From the NCBI GenBank assembly GCA_023627715.1, contig JAMAHW010000045.1, positions 231,435-295,434 of the forward strand: 64,000 nucleotides of DNA. Reading direction: 5' to 3'. The first letter of the stretch is position 1. The number at the start of each line of letters is the position of its first letter. This DNA is from Periconia sp. R9002. Taxonomy: Eukaryota; Ascomycota; Dothideomycetes; Pleosporales; Periconiaceae. Positions 34,591-46,720 of the stretch are shown piece after piece. A program made the translations under genes and the position numbers. The notes beneath the pieces are model-generated. The model was not told where the DNA came from and made no database searches. It worked only from the letters and a program-made list of their open reading frames with translations.

Positions 34591-35713
34591 ATGCTCCTCC
34601 AGTCGCAATCGCAGGGTGCCGACCCCAGTCTTCCTGTCCACTCCTCAGTGACGACCATGAAGCGCAAACGCTCATCTTCTCCCTCCCCCGCTGCTGCCTC
34701 TACCGCCGCAGTGCTCACCCCTCCGCTCAGCGTTGAAGAAGAACCGTCCAGCACATGTCTTCTTACGCGCGCCGTCCACGTCCTCTCTACTGCCGCCACC
34801 GCCCTCTCCCAAGTAACCTTCCTCTATCAATCGGACCCCACTGCGCGGGAGGGCCTGTTGCATGCGGTCGAGTGCATCCAGTCCGTCGTCGACGCCGGTG
34901 GGAAACTCCTTGTCTGCGGTGTCGGGAAGAGCGGCCTCGTGGGGCGCAAGACGGTTGCGAGCTTAAAGAGCTTGGGCATTGCATGTTCGTTTTTACATCC
35001 GGTCGAGGCTTTGCATGGGGATCTGGGTGATATTAGAGAGGTATGATTCTCTTCTTACTCACACATCTCTTTACTGCTTCATTTTCTACCCCGATTTCTC
35101 TTCCCCGCCTCATTACTTACACGGATTACAGAACGACGCAATCCTATTTATATCCTACTCCGGCAAAACCACCGAACTCCTCTCCGTCCTAGCCCACATT
35201 CCACCAACGACCCCCATCCTCGCCATAACCTCGCAAACGCGACCCCTCGACTGCGCTCTCCTGCGGCCCCGCCTGTCCGCCACCTCTTCCACATCGCCAT
35301 CCACCGCCATCCTCCTCCCAGCCCCCATCCCCGAGAAAGAAGAAACATCCTTTGGCGTATCCGCGCCGACCACTTCAACGACAGTCACCATCGCCGTCGG
35401 CGATATGCTGGCGCTGACCCTGGCCGAGGCCATGTATGGAGGCAAGGCGCGGACGAGGGAGGTCTTTGCGCGGAACCACCCGGGAGGTGCGATTGGGGAG
35501 GTGGAAAGGGGGCGCCGGAAAGGAATGGCGGCGGAGGAGGCCAAGGATGATGACGATGCCAATGGTGCAACGATGGCAGAGGCCGAGGGTGAAGTGACAA
35601 GTGACAACGGTAATGAAGAGCTGGACGAAGACACTGGGAGTGACTGTGATGGCCGAGCAAAGAGGCGGAAGAAGGAGGGCTTCATCGCTTCGCCGCCCGC
35701 TTGTAGTGACTGA
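34591..35713 (+). CDS. SIS-domain protein, KpsF/GutQ (arabinose-5-phosphate isomerase)-like
   Basis: Two exons (34591-35040 and 35132-35713) with a 91-nt phase-0 intron (GTATGA...ACAG) encode about 343 residues. The SIS fold binds phosphosugars, and the closest pattern is the KdsD/GutQ isomerases. The evidence is GGKLLVCGVGKSGLVGRKTV, then FLHPVEALHGDLGDI, the phosphosugar loop FISYSGKTTELL, and the family ending ARNHPGGAIG. Differences from bacterial enzymes are a Ser/Pro-rich N-terminus with a basic KRKR cluster, a low-complexity insert between the two halves of the fold, an acidic Asp/Glu tail with KRRKK near the end, and no CBS domains. The start could also be the ATG at 34657, which has a better context and would remove 22 residues. 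In fungi the physiological substrate is not settled. Confidence 0.8.
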
Positions 35714-37814
35714 CATGTCCCTCCCTGCCTCCCTTTTTTATCTAACTCTTCCCCGAACCGTGCTGCTACCGTGAGGCAACCAAGTTGTCCTCGCGATGAG
35801 AAATGATCTCCCCTTTTTTGCCGCTCGTACCAATCTTTTTTTTTCTTACCTTCGAGCGACGAATCTTTTATCCATAATAATAAATGTTCCCCGCATTGGC
35901 ATTGCTGAACGCATCCATCCACCCTGTGCATATATGTACAAATATATATGCTCTTTTCTTCAGTACATACATCTGTTCTACATATCTAGGTATCGCACTT
36001 ATATTCCATCCATTTTCCACCTCGTCTGCGAGGAAATTGAACAGATGGATGGATGGATAGATGAAAATCTACCCCTATCCTTCGTCCTATTGATCCTTAG
36101 TATATGTATAGGTGGATTCGTACATCACTCACACCCACTCACTGCATGATTCGTCCATCTTCTCGATGTATACACTTATCATAAACACTGCGTACTGTAG
36201 TCTTCATAGAATCTTCTGTTGGTCGTCGGGTTTTGTACACATCTGATGCTCGGGGGAGGGGGAAAGGGGATGGGATGTAAGCGCTCGGAACGACTGTAGG
36301 TAGGATGACGAGTAAGTAAGTGAAGGGACGTGAGCGTGTGCGTGTGCGTGTGCTTGTGACGTATGCGCGGAGAGTGTGGTGATTGTGTATGTACATGTAT
36401 CACCTTGCTCAGGGTGGGAAAGGAAGGGGAGATTAGGGGTGGGATGGGGTGGTGGGGGTTTGGGGTTATGAGATGGAGATGGAATCGCGTCGACGTCGAA
36501 CCGACCTCCGCACTTGACAATTGGTTTGAAGATGGGGGAGAGGCGGAGGAGGATGCATGCGAGATTAGCTAAGTTTGTACTCGCAGTGGATGTTTGAACT
36601 GAAGCGTAGGCGACTTCTTTAAGCCGAGATGGATGGGAGGGAAAGAATCTTCAGAGGCGAAACGTGTTGTGTTTACCTGTGGTTAACTTGTTTGTGGGTC
36701 GAATGGGAGAAAAGAGTAGAATAGCCACGAAACTTCAAGCCCACGGATCGAATGACGCCAAGGGAGATGGTTTCATCGTGGGGCGGCGACAAGCGGAAGG
36801 AAATCGTACATATGCTCGTAGATGAGGTCAAAGGTGAGTGCATTTTGCAGACGAAGGCATCCTGATTGAGGGATGTTTGGACTATGTATGGTCCAGCGAG
36901 GCAGGCAAGATGATGGAGGGAAAAGCGGTCGTGGCCGTGATGACACCCAGCGCATCACGCTTCATGGATCGTAGTAGAGCCATTCTCTGGCGGCGGCTGG
37001 GATGAATGGCTCGATGTGGCAAACGGTTGTAGATGTCATCCTGCAGGCGAGTATATGACGGAGAGGTGTTGACGTGGTCTAGGATGTTGAATAGGAGTGA
37101 TGAGGGGAAGCTGGTGATGGATAATGTAGAGTTGAAGGGAGGGGAGGGAGTAGCACGTGTGCAAGGGGAAATACGTGTTGTAAGGATAGTGGTGGGGGAT
37201 TGTGGGGGGAAGAAAGGTTGGAGGAGGAGGAGTGAGGGAAAGGATCAGAAGTGATGAGTTGTCGAACGCTGAATTCAGACATGGATGTCGTGGACCTCCA
37301 TGCCCCTCACTGCATGTTGTGTAGTTACAGGTGCAAGTGAGGATAATGCCATTGAGTAGAGTACATTGGAAGGTGTGTTTCTGTGTACGTACGTATTGAT
37401 GCAATTGATCAATCAGTGTGTTTGGTGTATCAATTGATGTACATATGTTTACATGAGCATCACGTGATTGAACGGATGTTCACATGCAGGTGGCCTGCAA
37501 GGATGAATGCCCCTCTCGTAAGAATGCCCCCACGTCGAGACATACATGGATATATCTAGTCAAGCAGTTGCCAGTTGGTTGATGCATGAAGAAGCCGCGA
37601 CTGCTTGTCTTGTCTTGTCTCCTTCTCCCCTCTTCTCTCCTCTCTCTCTCTCTCTTCTCTTCTCTTCTCTTCTCTTCGTCCACCCAGCCATTACCTGGCT
37701 GCGTCTATCCACACCTCTTCCGCCAAGAATAGTTGCATACATACCTACATACAACCATTTACTTGTCTTGATGCTCCATTCCTAGCGTGCCTGTCCTGAC
37801 CCTGTGCCACTGCC
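35714..37814. other. 2.1-kb intergenic spacer with simple repeats, no gene recognised
   Basis: This region joins the SIS gene 3' flank and the promoter of the coiled-coil gene. It contains a short GATG run near 36040, a GTGTGC run near 36340, G-rich blocks at about 36240-36550 and 37130-37250, and the pyrimidine tract listed separately. Frames on either strand are short and without motifs. Confidence 0.5.
37618..37677 (+). promoter_or_regulatory. 60-base pure pyrimidine tract upstream of the coiled-coil gene
   Basis: Sixty consecutive C/T bases with TCTTC and TCTC repeats lie about 140 bases ahead of the ATG. Such CT tracts are common in promoters and leaders of well-expressed fungal genes and often lie near the transcription start. 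Its role here is inferred from position. Confidence 0.55.
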
Positions 37815-40800
37815 ATGGCTGCCGAACCGACGCCGACACGACCAAGCGAAGGCCCAGACAGTATTGTCGGCGCTGTCAGTGCTGCCCCTACCCCTGCGCT
37901 GTCTGACAGCTCCGTCTCCAACATCAACAACACTACCACCCCAAATAATCCTAATACATCATCCCCTCGTTCTGCTGCCACGACGCCCGCCTCGCCAGCA
38001 AGACGCAGAATGGCTTCGAGCGCCTCTTCATCCGCCCCTACCAAGGATGCCGTGCCTCCTCGCCGCCCTACTGCCACGGCTACTTCCGCTGCCGCCCGTC
38101 GCCCGCTGGCAGGTGCAGGTGCTGGTGTTTCCACGTCCACGTCCACGGCGCGAACTTCCACAACCGCGTCCAGGACACCCGCCAGCTCCACAATCCGCTC
38201 CTCAACCGCTGGTTCCAGCTTGAACAAGCCTCCGACGCGTCCTGCTGCCGGTACAGTCGCTCGTAAGACGGGTTTGGCTGCCAGAGCTCAACCCACCTCC
38301 GACGCCGACCCAGACCTCTCGTCCGTCACGTCGGGAGACGAAAACAAGCGGCCCACTGCCCGCAAAACTGCCCTCGCCTCGGCCGCTGCCACGCGCTCAT
38401 CGCCAGGAAGGCCCACCACAACACGCCCATCGGCCACAGCATCAACAGCTGCAAAGCGCCCATTGACCTCGCGCCCGGCTGCCGACAGCTCCACCACCAC
38501 CACCACCACCACCACCAAGCCCACCTCTCGCGCCTCGCTCTCATCCTCTACCCGTCCCACTACAACTCGTCCATCTGCCACGGCCCGAGTCACACCTAGC
38601 TCTACATCGAGAACTTCGATTTCCCATGCGAAAAAACCTTCAGTTACTACTGCTCCGCCCGCCCCTGAGCCAAAGCAGTCTATTCCGGAAGAGGAGTAAG
38701 TTTTGTTCTTTTCTCGAGACCCCCCTAAAATTTTCTCAACTCTTCTGCCACTATCCCCAGCGCTGCCTCTCATTACCAGCAGTGACTGACATCAACTAGT
38801 ACCCGTAGCATTGATGTCCCTGCTAAAAGCGCCCTGCTCAAAGACAAAGCCGCCTCCGATGCCGAAGTCGAGACACGAAAATCCGGGCTTGGCCATGTGA
38901 AGGCTGCACTTGCCAAACTGGGGGAAGCAGAACCGCAGCGCCCCGATACTGCCCCCACAGGATCACACGAAGTGGACCAGGAGACCAACAGGCGGAGCGT
39001 CCAGGTGATGCAAGATTTCTTCAAAGAAACAAATCTCAGAGAAAAGTTACAAGAGCAGTGCGACGACCTGAACCGTGAAGTAGAAAACTTGCAGGCGGAA
39101 AAGGCAAAATTGAGGAAGCAGCTGCAGGAAGTGGAGGCATCCGTTGCTGAAAAAGACAAAGCCATTGAAGCTGCCGCAAAATCTAACAAGACGGACGAGA
39201 GTGTCCACAGCACCCTTGTCGACGAGATGGAGAAGAAGTTTGCCAAGGAGACAAAAGAGCTGGAAGCGCGCAGCGAGAAGCTCCAGGAGGAAACTGCCGC
39301 TGCGCAGGCTAAGCAGGCGGAGGAAGAGAAACGCGCTGCCGAACTCCAGCAAGTGTTGAGTCAGCTCAGTGAGGATCTCGAGAAGCAAGGCGCCGAGTGG
39401 GATGCCGAGAAGAAAAAGCTCGTCGAGCAGCAAGCCCAGATCGAGGAGCTGACTACCGAAATAAAGGCCCTCACCCAAGAACGCGATGAGCTGAAACAGG
39501 AGGTCGACGCTGCCAGGCAGCAGCTGAACGAGACCAAAAGCACCTTGGAGGCAGTTCAGGCAAAACAGGCTGAGATGGAACAAAGCCATGCAGATGATCT
39601 AAGGGCCCGCGACGAGAAGATTGCTGGCCTGTCTCAGACTGTCGAGGAGTTACAGACCAAGGTGATCACTGCTGAGCAGAAGCATACGGATGCTTTGGAG
39701 GAGGCCAGCCGTTCGCTCGAGTCGAAATCGTCAGAATCGTCAAAAGCGGTGGAAGAACTGCAGGCCAAAATGGAATCGCTGCTTCAGCAACATACAGACG
39801 AATTACGTTCCAAAGACGAAACAATTGAGTCGCACATCAACGCTGCCAAGGAGCTGCAGGACCTCACCGAGAAACTACAGGAACGTGCCGACCTCACCAC
39901 GGCGGATCTAGAGAAGGAGCGCAGCGCACATGCTGAAGCTATCCAAGATAAAATTGCAGAACTCCAGAAAGTACACGATGAGGCAGTTCAGGGCAAAGAG
40001 TCAGAGATATCTCGTCATTTGGAAGCGATTGACGGACTGCAAGGGCAGATCACGTCGCTGCAGCAGGGTGAAAGCGACGGCGCACAGGTGGCTGCCGAGT
40101 TGAACAAGCAGATTGAGGAATTGAAGCAGTCGCACGCGGATGCGCTTCAAGCTAAGGCCACCGAGAGCGAGGAGCTTATGAAACAATTGGACGCCATCAA
40201 CGACCAGCTGGCAAATGACGCCACCGAGTTGGAGAAATTAAAGGAGGAGAGCGATGGTCTGCGAAAGACCATACAAACACTCGAGCAGAGTTCTCAGGAA
40301 GCAGCAGAGCAGCATTCCACTGTTGTTGGTAAAATCCAGGCAGAGCTGGATGAAGCCAGGAAGAAAGCACAGTCTGAACTTGATGCTGCTCAGGAGCGTG
40401 CCCGACAAGACTTGCTCACTCTTGGTCAAGACCATGACACCGAAATCGAGTCGCTACGCGCTGATCTGGAGGGCGACGCAAAGAAACGACTGGATGAACT
40501 GCAGTCTAGCTACGACGCCCTTGTCGCCGAGAAGAATGCTTCTTTGGAAGAGCACGGCAAGATCCTAGCCGAGAAAACGGCTTCTCTTGATGCTGCTAAC
40601 GAGGAGCTGGCTGCCTTGAAAGCGAGCACCGCCGAGATGGAGTCCCTGCGCGCGGAGCTAGAAGAGACCGCGAAGAAGCAGTTGGAAGAACTGCAATCCA
40701 GCTACGATGCCCTTATCGCCGACAAAACTACTCTACTGAGTCAGCATGAGGAGGATTTGGCACAAAAGGCTGCCGATCTGAATACAGTTAGGGAGGAGTT

Positions 40801-42683
40801 GGAATCATACAAGGCCAGTAGCGGCGATGCATCCCAAAGCCTAAAGGACGCCCTCTCCAAGATTAAGACTCTTGAAGATGAGAAGTCGGCCATTCAGGAA
40901 GCACATACCATCTCCCAGGAGCTTCTTGCGGATCTCCAAAATCGGGTCGACTCTCTTATAGACGAGAAGACCAGGGCCGAGGAAGCTCACGCAACATCTC
41001 AGACGCTTGTTACGGACCTGCAGGCTAGGCACGACAGCTTGCTCGAAGAAAAATCGACTGCAGAGGAAGCCCACGCCGTGTCACAGAAGCTCGTTGCCGA
41101 TCTTCAAGCTCGCCACGACAGCCTTCTCGAGGAGAAGACGTTCGCAGAAGATGCTCACAGCCGCGCAATTGAGGCTTTGAAGCAGGATTCTGAGAGTACG
41201 TCGAACCAACTACTCGGCGAGCTGCAGGCGAAATATGATGCTCTCCTGATCGAGAAAACTAGCCTCGAGGGGGCCCACAAGAATGAAATCGACGCTCTTA
41301 CTGCAAAGATCTCCGACCTGGAAGAGAAGCACAGTGGAATACTGGCGGACCAGGAAGCAACCAAAGAACTACACGCCAAAGCTTTGGACGATCAAAGGAT
41401 CCAGATCGAACAACAATATGGTACACTTCTCGATGCTTTGCAGACAGATCTAAATGCAATGGAACAGGCAAAGAAGAAGGCTATGGAGGAGCTGATTGCT
41501 TTGAAAAAGGAAACCAGCGAGAATGCGCAGCACCAAGATGATATCGCCGCTATCACAGAAAAATATGAAAGCGCGCTGGCCGAAAAAAACGCCGCGAAAC
41601 AGGAGCATGAAGCCGCCATTGCTCTACTGAAAGATTCACTCAAGGAGGAGCAGGAGAAAGCTATGGCGGAGCTTGAAGCGCGTTGTGACGGCCTTCAAAC
41701 TAAGCTTGCTGCAGCTGACCAGGAACATAGCGACGCCATTGCTTTGTTGAGGGAAGAGCTCAAGGAGGGGCACTCCAGTGAATTGACCACCCTTCAAAAG
41801 CGCCTTGACGAATTGCAGAAAACCCACGAGGAGCTCATGGCCCAAAAAGTCGCGATAGAGACAGCACATGAGGAGGCCATTACCGAGCTCATGACTGGCA
41901 TGGAAGCTAGCCAAAACGATGCTGTCCAGCAACTCCAACAAAAATACGAACAGCTCTCTGCTCAGTATGAAGAGCTCTCGCCTAAATACCAACAGCTTTC
42001 GTCTCAATATGAACAGCTCTCGTCTCAACACGAACAACTCTCGTCTCAAACCGCTTCGGACGCAGAAACCCACGCAGCTGATGTGCAACGTTTTCAGCAG
42101 ATGATTCGTGAATTAGAGAAAAAGCATCAAGAGGCTCATCAGGCTGCAGTAGCCGCCGAAGATCAAATTGAGCAAATGAAAGTGGATGTTGTCAAGAAGC
42201 ATCTTGCACGCGTCGAGCCGCTTGAACGGGAGAATGAGATGCTCAAAGACAAGGTCGATCGTCTCAACAACATCCTTGCTGCAGGCGACAGGGTTGCTAG
42301 GGCTGCTGCCACCATGGGCGAGAAGCGCGAGATCAACACTCTCGCAGAAGAGGACGAAGAGGAGGAGGAAGAAGTCACCACCTCGGGGGCACAGTCGTCT
42401 CGCCTGTCATCACCGCCGCAGCCACGAGAGGTACTCGGTACCGTGAGTATCCCTTCAGCACGGTGAATTCATGATATACTTGCTAACCTACCGCTAGCAG
42501 TTGGCGGCGATGCAGGAAACCCTCAATCAACTTTCCGAGTTGAACAATGAAGCCATTGCCGAGTCTTCACGCACGGCCCAAAGACTCACTGACGATGACT
42601 GGGTTGCCGTGGATGAGAAGTCGACGGCCAGCAGTGAGCAGCTCGTGGGCAGCGAGACTACAGCGCCAAAGGAGTCGACGTAA
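37815..42683 (+). CDS. long coiled-coil protein with basic Ser/Thr/Ala-rich N-terminus
   Basis: Three exons (37815-38695, 38800-42442 and 42501-42683) encode about 1568 residues. Splicing at GTAAGT (104-nt intron) rebuilds an Asp and leads to TRSIDVPAKS. The last intron is 58 nt and ends in TAGCAG, so two acceptors three bases apart are possible. Residues 1-300 are disordered, rich in Ser, Thr, Ala and Pro with scattered Arg/Lys, and include a Thr8 run. From about residue 380 to 1480 the protein is almost continuous Glu/Lys/Gln/Leu heptads, that is, a very long coiled coil. It contains exact 28-residue tandem units and QLSSQYE-type heptad units. The acidic EEDEEEEEE segment and a short C-terminal helix end it. 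The architecture recalls tethering, cytoskeletal or Golgi/nuclear-pore scaffolds, and the basic N-terminus might bind microtubules, but I recognise no named family. Confidence 0.85.
38491..38517 (+). repeat. (CCA)9 microsatellite inside the coiled-coil gene
   Basis: Nine perfect CCA units, read in frame as ACC codons, give the Thr8 run of the disordered N-terminal region. Length variation would change the protein without a frameshift. Confidence 0.9.
40903..41154 (+). repeat. three 84-bp coding tandem units (28 residues each)
   Basis: Each unit starts with His and has the form H-x-x-SQ-x-L-x-x-DLQ-x-R-x-DSL, then an EK-rich end and EEA or EDA. Four heptads per unit keep the coiled-coil register. 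Units start at 40903, 40987 and 41071. Confidence 0.85.
41951..42049 (+). repeat. 21-bp coding repeats (QLSSQYE heptads), about five copies
   Basis: Successive heptads read QLSAQYE, ELSPKYQ, QLSSQYE, QLSSQHE and a partial QLSSQ. The array stays in one reading frame and near the C-terminal end of the coiled coil. Confidence 0.85.
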
Positions 42684-43492
42684 TGGAATGGGATTGATGG
42701 AAGTCTTTGGGGTGTTGAACATTTCCCCTGCTTGCATCTCCCTGTATTCTCTTTTTCTTCTTCTTTGCCCATTTTTGTAGTTGTTTGATTGTAATTACGC
42801 GTTCATGTCCTTTTCATGTGGCCTCGAGGGTCCACTATTGTCGTATACCCCCGCTCCTCAGTACGTAAAATTTTGTAGTATTTCTATTATACCCCCTGTC
42901 TTGGATAGGTTCCTCTCGGGTTGACGTTTGAATGATGTTTTCTGCTATGAGCGTTCTGAATATCTTTGTTGATTATCACGACTGCTATGTATGTCGGAAA
43001 TACTTTGGGAGGATGCCATGCCATTTCGTAACTTTTCAGAACATCCACGCACCTGGAGGTATGTAGGTTTTTGGGTCAATACAGCAACACTAATTATAGT
43101 TCCTGGTTTGGTATACTGTGGGGATGAGGTTTGCGTAGAGAGGTATTTGAGTATTGCCCGTAAGACCGCATGCCACTCCGCGGCATCACGTTACGTAACT
43201 CAGCGCATCAACGAATCAACATTTCCATTCAATCTAAGTATTAGGTTTCTGATTGATAATATCAATCATTTCTACCTACATGTCCCTAGGAGTTCTACCT
43301 GCCTATCTCCGTCCTCCCAAGCTAAACCACGCAAAACGCGTCAGCAAGAAACAATTATCAGTAATCATCAAACACGTTAGTTTTTCCCACATATTCTTTA
43401 AACTGACTGCCCTCTAATAGTGTGCTGTTCGCTTCTCTACTTCACCTCCAAACAAACAAAACACCACCACCCACTACCGACCATACACATCA
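42684..43492. other. intergenic spacer
   Basis: These 809 bases separate two genes on the plus strand. A 129-codon frame at 42991-43380 has no motif or codon pattern that supports it. Nothing else stands out. Confidence 0.5.
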
Positions 43493-44815
43493 ATGTCTTC
43501 GACAACAATTCCTCCCCTCCCCTCCCGCAAACACCTCACCCTCCCAACAGGCCTCACTTACTCCTACATCTACCTACCATCCCCCTCTCCCTCTCCCTCC
43601 CCTTGACCCACCCTTCACCAAAAGAAGAAAAACCCCGCATTTCTCCTCCTCCACGGTTTCCCGAGTTCCAGCTACGACTGGCGAAACCAGATCCGCGACC
43701 TCAGCAACGCAGGGTACTTGCGCCGGATCTGTTGGGATATGGCGAAACGGATAAACCGGAGGAGGTGGAGGCGTATTCGGTTTGGAAGGTTGTGGAGCAT
43801 GTGATGGGGATTTTGGAGGCGGAGGGGTTGGAGAAAGTGGTGGGCGTGGGGCATGATTGGTGTGTTTGTTCTTTCCCATCTGGTGTCTTTTCGGGGGGTT
43901 CCTAGAGGAGGTGGTGGTAGGGGATGCTGCGTTCCTCGAGAGGAGACAGCTAACTAACGAGGTATAAAACGAAAGGGGATGTGATGCCCTGAGCATGCTC
44001 GCGACCCGCTTCCCCGAGTATTTGTCGGCGTTGGTCTTCATGGCTGTCCCTTACAAACCGCCGGGTCCGTTCGATCTCGGTAAGGCTAGCTGATAAAGCT
44101 GATTTACTCTGTGTGTTTGGTCTCTGCTGATTGATGGTTTTGGGTGTAGATGCCATCAACGACTCGACGCAGCAGCAATTCGGATACCCGGCGTTTGGAT
44201 ACTGGGAGTTCTTCGACCAGGATGATGCGGCGGGGGTGTTGGATGAGCATGTAAGTAGCAGTATTTTCTGGTATTCCCTTTTTTTTTTACTTTTCTTTTT
44301 TTTCCTTTTGACCAGGAAGCTGAGAAATGTGTTTGCTACAGCCTTCCTCCTTTTCCTCACTCGCCTACTCAAACGACGCCTCCCTTTGGAAAACGCACCT
44401 CTGTCCCTACGGAAAAGCGCGCGCCTGGGTGACGAGCAACAAGAAAGCCCCGCTTCCATCGTGGTTCTCCCAAGAGGAGTGGGATACACATCTCTCGATC
44501 CTGCAGAAGGGTGGATACACGGGCCCGCTGAACTGGTACAAGGCCGGCATGAGGAACGTCGACGTGGACAAATACGCACAGATCCCGGTTGAGAATAGGG
44601 TGATTAAGCTGCCGACGCTGTTTCTGGTTGGGAGCAACGATGTCGCGACGAGGCCTGAGATCGCGAGGGTGAGTGCGGAGAAGGGGCGGAGAGAGGGGTA
44701 TTTGGTGGATGTTGAGGTGAGGGAGCTTAAGGATACGGGGCATTGGTTGCAGTTGGAGAAGCCGGGGGAGGTGTTTGGTGTTTTGGATGGTTTTGCCAAG
44801 ACGGTATTTAAGTAA
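43493..44815 (+). pseudogene. broken soluble epoxide hydrolase / alpha-beta hydrolase gene
   Basis: The remains clearly encode an alpha/beta hydrolase of the epoxide hydrolase group, about 348 residues if intact. The oxyanion loop is LLLHGFPSSSYDWR, the nucleophile elbow is GHDWG split over an intron, the acid region is LFLVGSNDVATRPEI, and the base is DTGHWLQLEKPGE. Exons are 43493-43859, 43976-44079, 44150-44250 and 44342-44815, with introns of 116, 70 and 91 nt that splice cleanly. Exon 1 is damaged twice. A TGA at 43604-43606 interrupts a Ser-Pro repeat, and near 43714 the frame moves, just before LAPDLLGYGETDKPEE. No GT exists nearby to splice out either lesion. The later exons look conserved, so decay is recent or the lesions are assembly errors. 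Confidence 0.75.
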
Positions 44816-44955
44816 GATGGGCTGGTTGGGTTGTCTGGTGGGTATTCAACAGGATTGCAGATAGATGGAGTCGACGTTACACAGAGGGAAGAAAAAATGT
44901 GAGTAAATTAGTAGGAGAGGGAAACCAACCATGCCATGTCTCACTAAGTCACAGT

Positions 44956-46720
44956 TCAACCCCTAGAACCCCCTTCCCCTCCCCACGCTCTCAACCCCTC
45001 CTCCAACCCCCCACAAAACTCCCCCCACCCCCTCCCCACCGCATCCTCCTTAAACCCAACCTTCTCAGTCCTCCATTCAAGCCACCCAAGCGCCAGCGCC
45101 CCATGCCCTTCCCCCTCCACACCCTCCCACTCCTCCCCCCTCAAAATCCCCACCGCAATATCCACAATCCCCTTCCGATCCTCACACTCATACGACACTG
45201 CCGCGCCACACGTCCCACAAAACGTCCGTCGAATCCCGGTCGCAGACGAGTATTGCTTAAGGGTGCCGAAGAGTGAGGTGAAGGGTTCCCATGTGTGCCA
45301 TCCTCCGTCGTTGTTGTTTGTGTTGGGGTGGAGGGGTGGTGGTGAGGAGGAGGAAGGGGGGATCAGGATGCGAGAAGTTAGCGGGAAACACCATGCCATG
45401 ACCGCGCATGCGGCCACGAGAGTGCAGGTGTTGCAGACGTCGATGAGGGCGTACCATTTTTGGGGGTCGCGTGGGGTTAGGGTGGGGGGGAGGATTGACA
45501 TGTCGTTAGCGGGTTTTCCGGAGGTTGCTGCAGAGGCAGAAGAGGGTGGATGTGGTAGTGGAGGGCGTAAGATGTAGAAAGTCACTCCTTTGCAGTGGCA
45601 TTGCGCTTTGAGGAAGTCGATGGGTTCTTCTTTTTCTCCGCCCGTTCTGTTCGTTTTTTCTTGGTGGTCGTGGGGGTCTACTTGTGGTGCCGGGTTTGTG
45701 TATTGCGCGCTTGCGGTTTTGGAGTTCTGCTTCTCTTCCTTTTTCTTATTATTATTCTCGTGTTTTTCACCATCTTCGTCTATGTGTCCCTCCTCCCAGA
45801 TCCTAAGCTTCTTCCCACCAATCTCCCTAACCCACCGAGACAGCCCGCCGTCCTTTGTGCTTCCAACGTGGTAGTGCGAGTGGATGTCCCAGACTGACTC
45901 GTCGGCATCGGTAATGGAACTGATCGATATGTAGTACCATATCTGTTTAGAGATTTCTCTTTGTTGATCTTCGTTTGTGGATGATGATGTTGAGGATGGG
46001 ATGTCGACGGTTCTGTCGAATACGTGCGCGCCGCAGGCTTTACAGAAGTAGCTGGTTGATGGTGAGGAGGAAAGTCAGTCGGCGTTCGAGAGAGAATGTA
46101 TTTTGGTTTTTTTATGCAGCATTTTTGGGGTTTTATCAGGGATAAGTGTGAAAGCGGATTTCTCAGTCCTTGATACTCGCGTTTCCTTTGTTTCTGTGAT
46201 GCTCAGACCTCCCACTCTGAAGCAAAAAAAAAACCCCCCCTCTTCAACAAAACACCAACTACACACATTTGCTACACGAAATCATACGACCCAAGTGTAA
46301 AAAGAAGGCATTGTTTCTCATCGATCGCGAGACCACGTATTTGCCCCCGGTATCAACACAACCTAAGAAAACAAAAACAGAAGGGCTAGAAACAAAGATA
46401 AATAAAAAACCAGAGAAGACAACTCACCGCCAACACCCAACACTACTCCTATACACCTTCATCCCTTTAATCTTCACCCCCTCTTCATCCTCCCCCTCTT
46501 CAACATCGACCCCACTAACCTCCTCGTTCGATACCTTGACGTGATTATCCGCTAACGTCCCATGCGTCCTCCTGCAAACGCCGCAGTGGCAAAAGTACGC
46601 GGGTAGCGGGAGGCGCGTGGTTGGTACTGTGAAGGATATCCGGCGTTCAGATGTGCAATGGCATTTTGCGTCGAAAGTACGGGGTTTTGTTTCTTGGTGG
46701 TGTGGTGGGGTAGAACTCAT
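44956..46720 (-). CDS. tandem GFA / CENP-V (Mss4-like) zinc-binding domain protein
   Basis: Two exons, 46720-46428 and 46051-44956, separated by a 376-nt intron (GTGAGT...ACCAG), encode about 462 residues. Splicing rebuilds an Arg and brings in YFCKACGAHVFD, the last zinc ligand pair of the first domain. Domain 1 (about residues 15-150) has CHC, CHCGVC and CKACG. Domain 2 (about 247-420) has CHCKGVTFYI, CNTCTLV and FCGTCGAAVSYE. These CxC / CxxC / CxxC sets are the zinc ligands of the GFA/CENP-V fold, seen in glutathione-dependent formaldehyde-activating enzyme relatives. Between them lies a charged, Lys/Glu/Asn-rich linker. The C-terminus is Gly-rich. The function of fungal two-domain members is unknown; a small-molecule thiol reaction is possible. 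The intron is longer than others here. Confidence 0.82.

Noticed and set aside
35155..35931. 258-codon minus-strand frame
   Set aside because: It is antisense to the SIS gene's second exon; Ser/Pro/Ala-rich only because of the repeat-rich coding strand.
42991..43380. 129-codon plus-strand frame as a gene
   Set aside because: No motif, no conserved pattern and ordinary length for chance in this composition.
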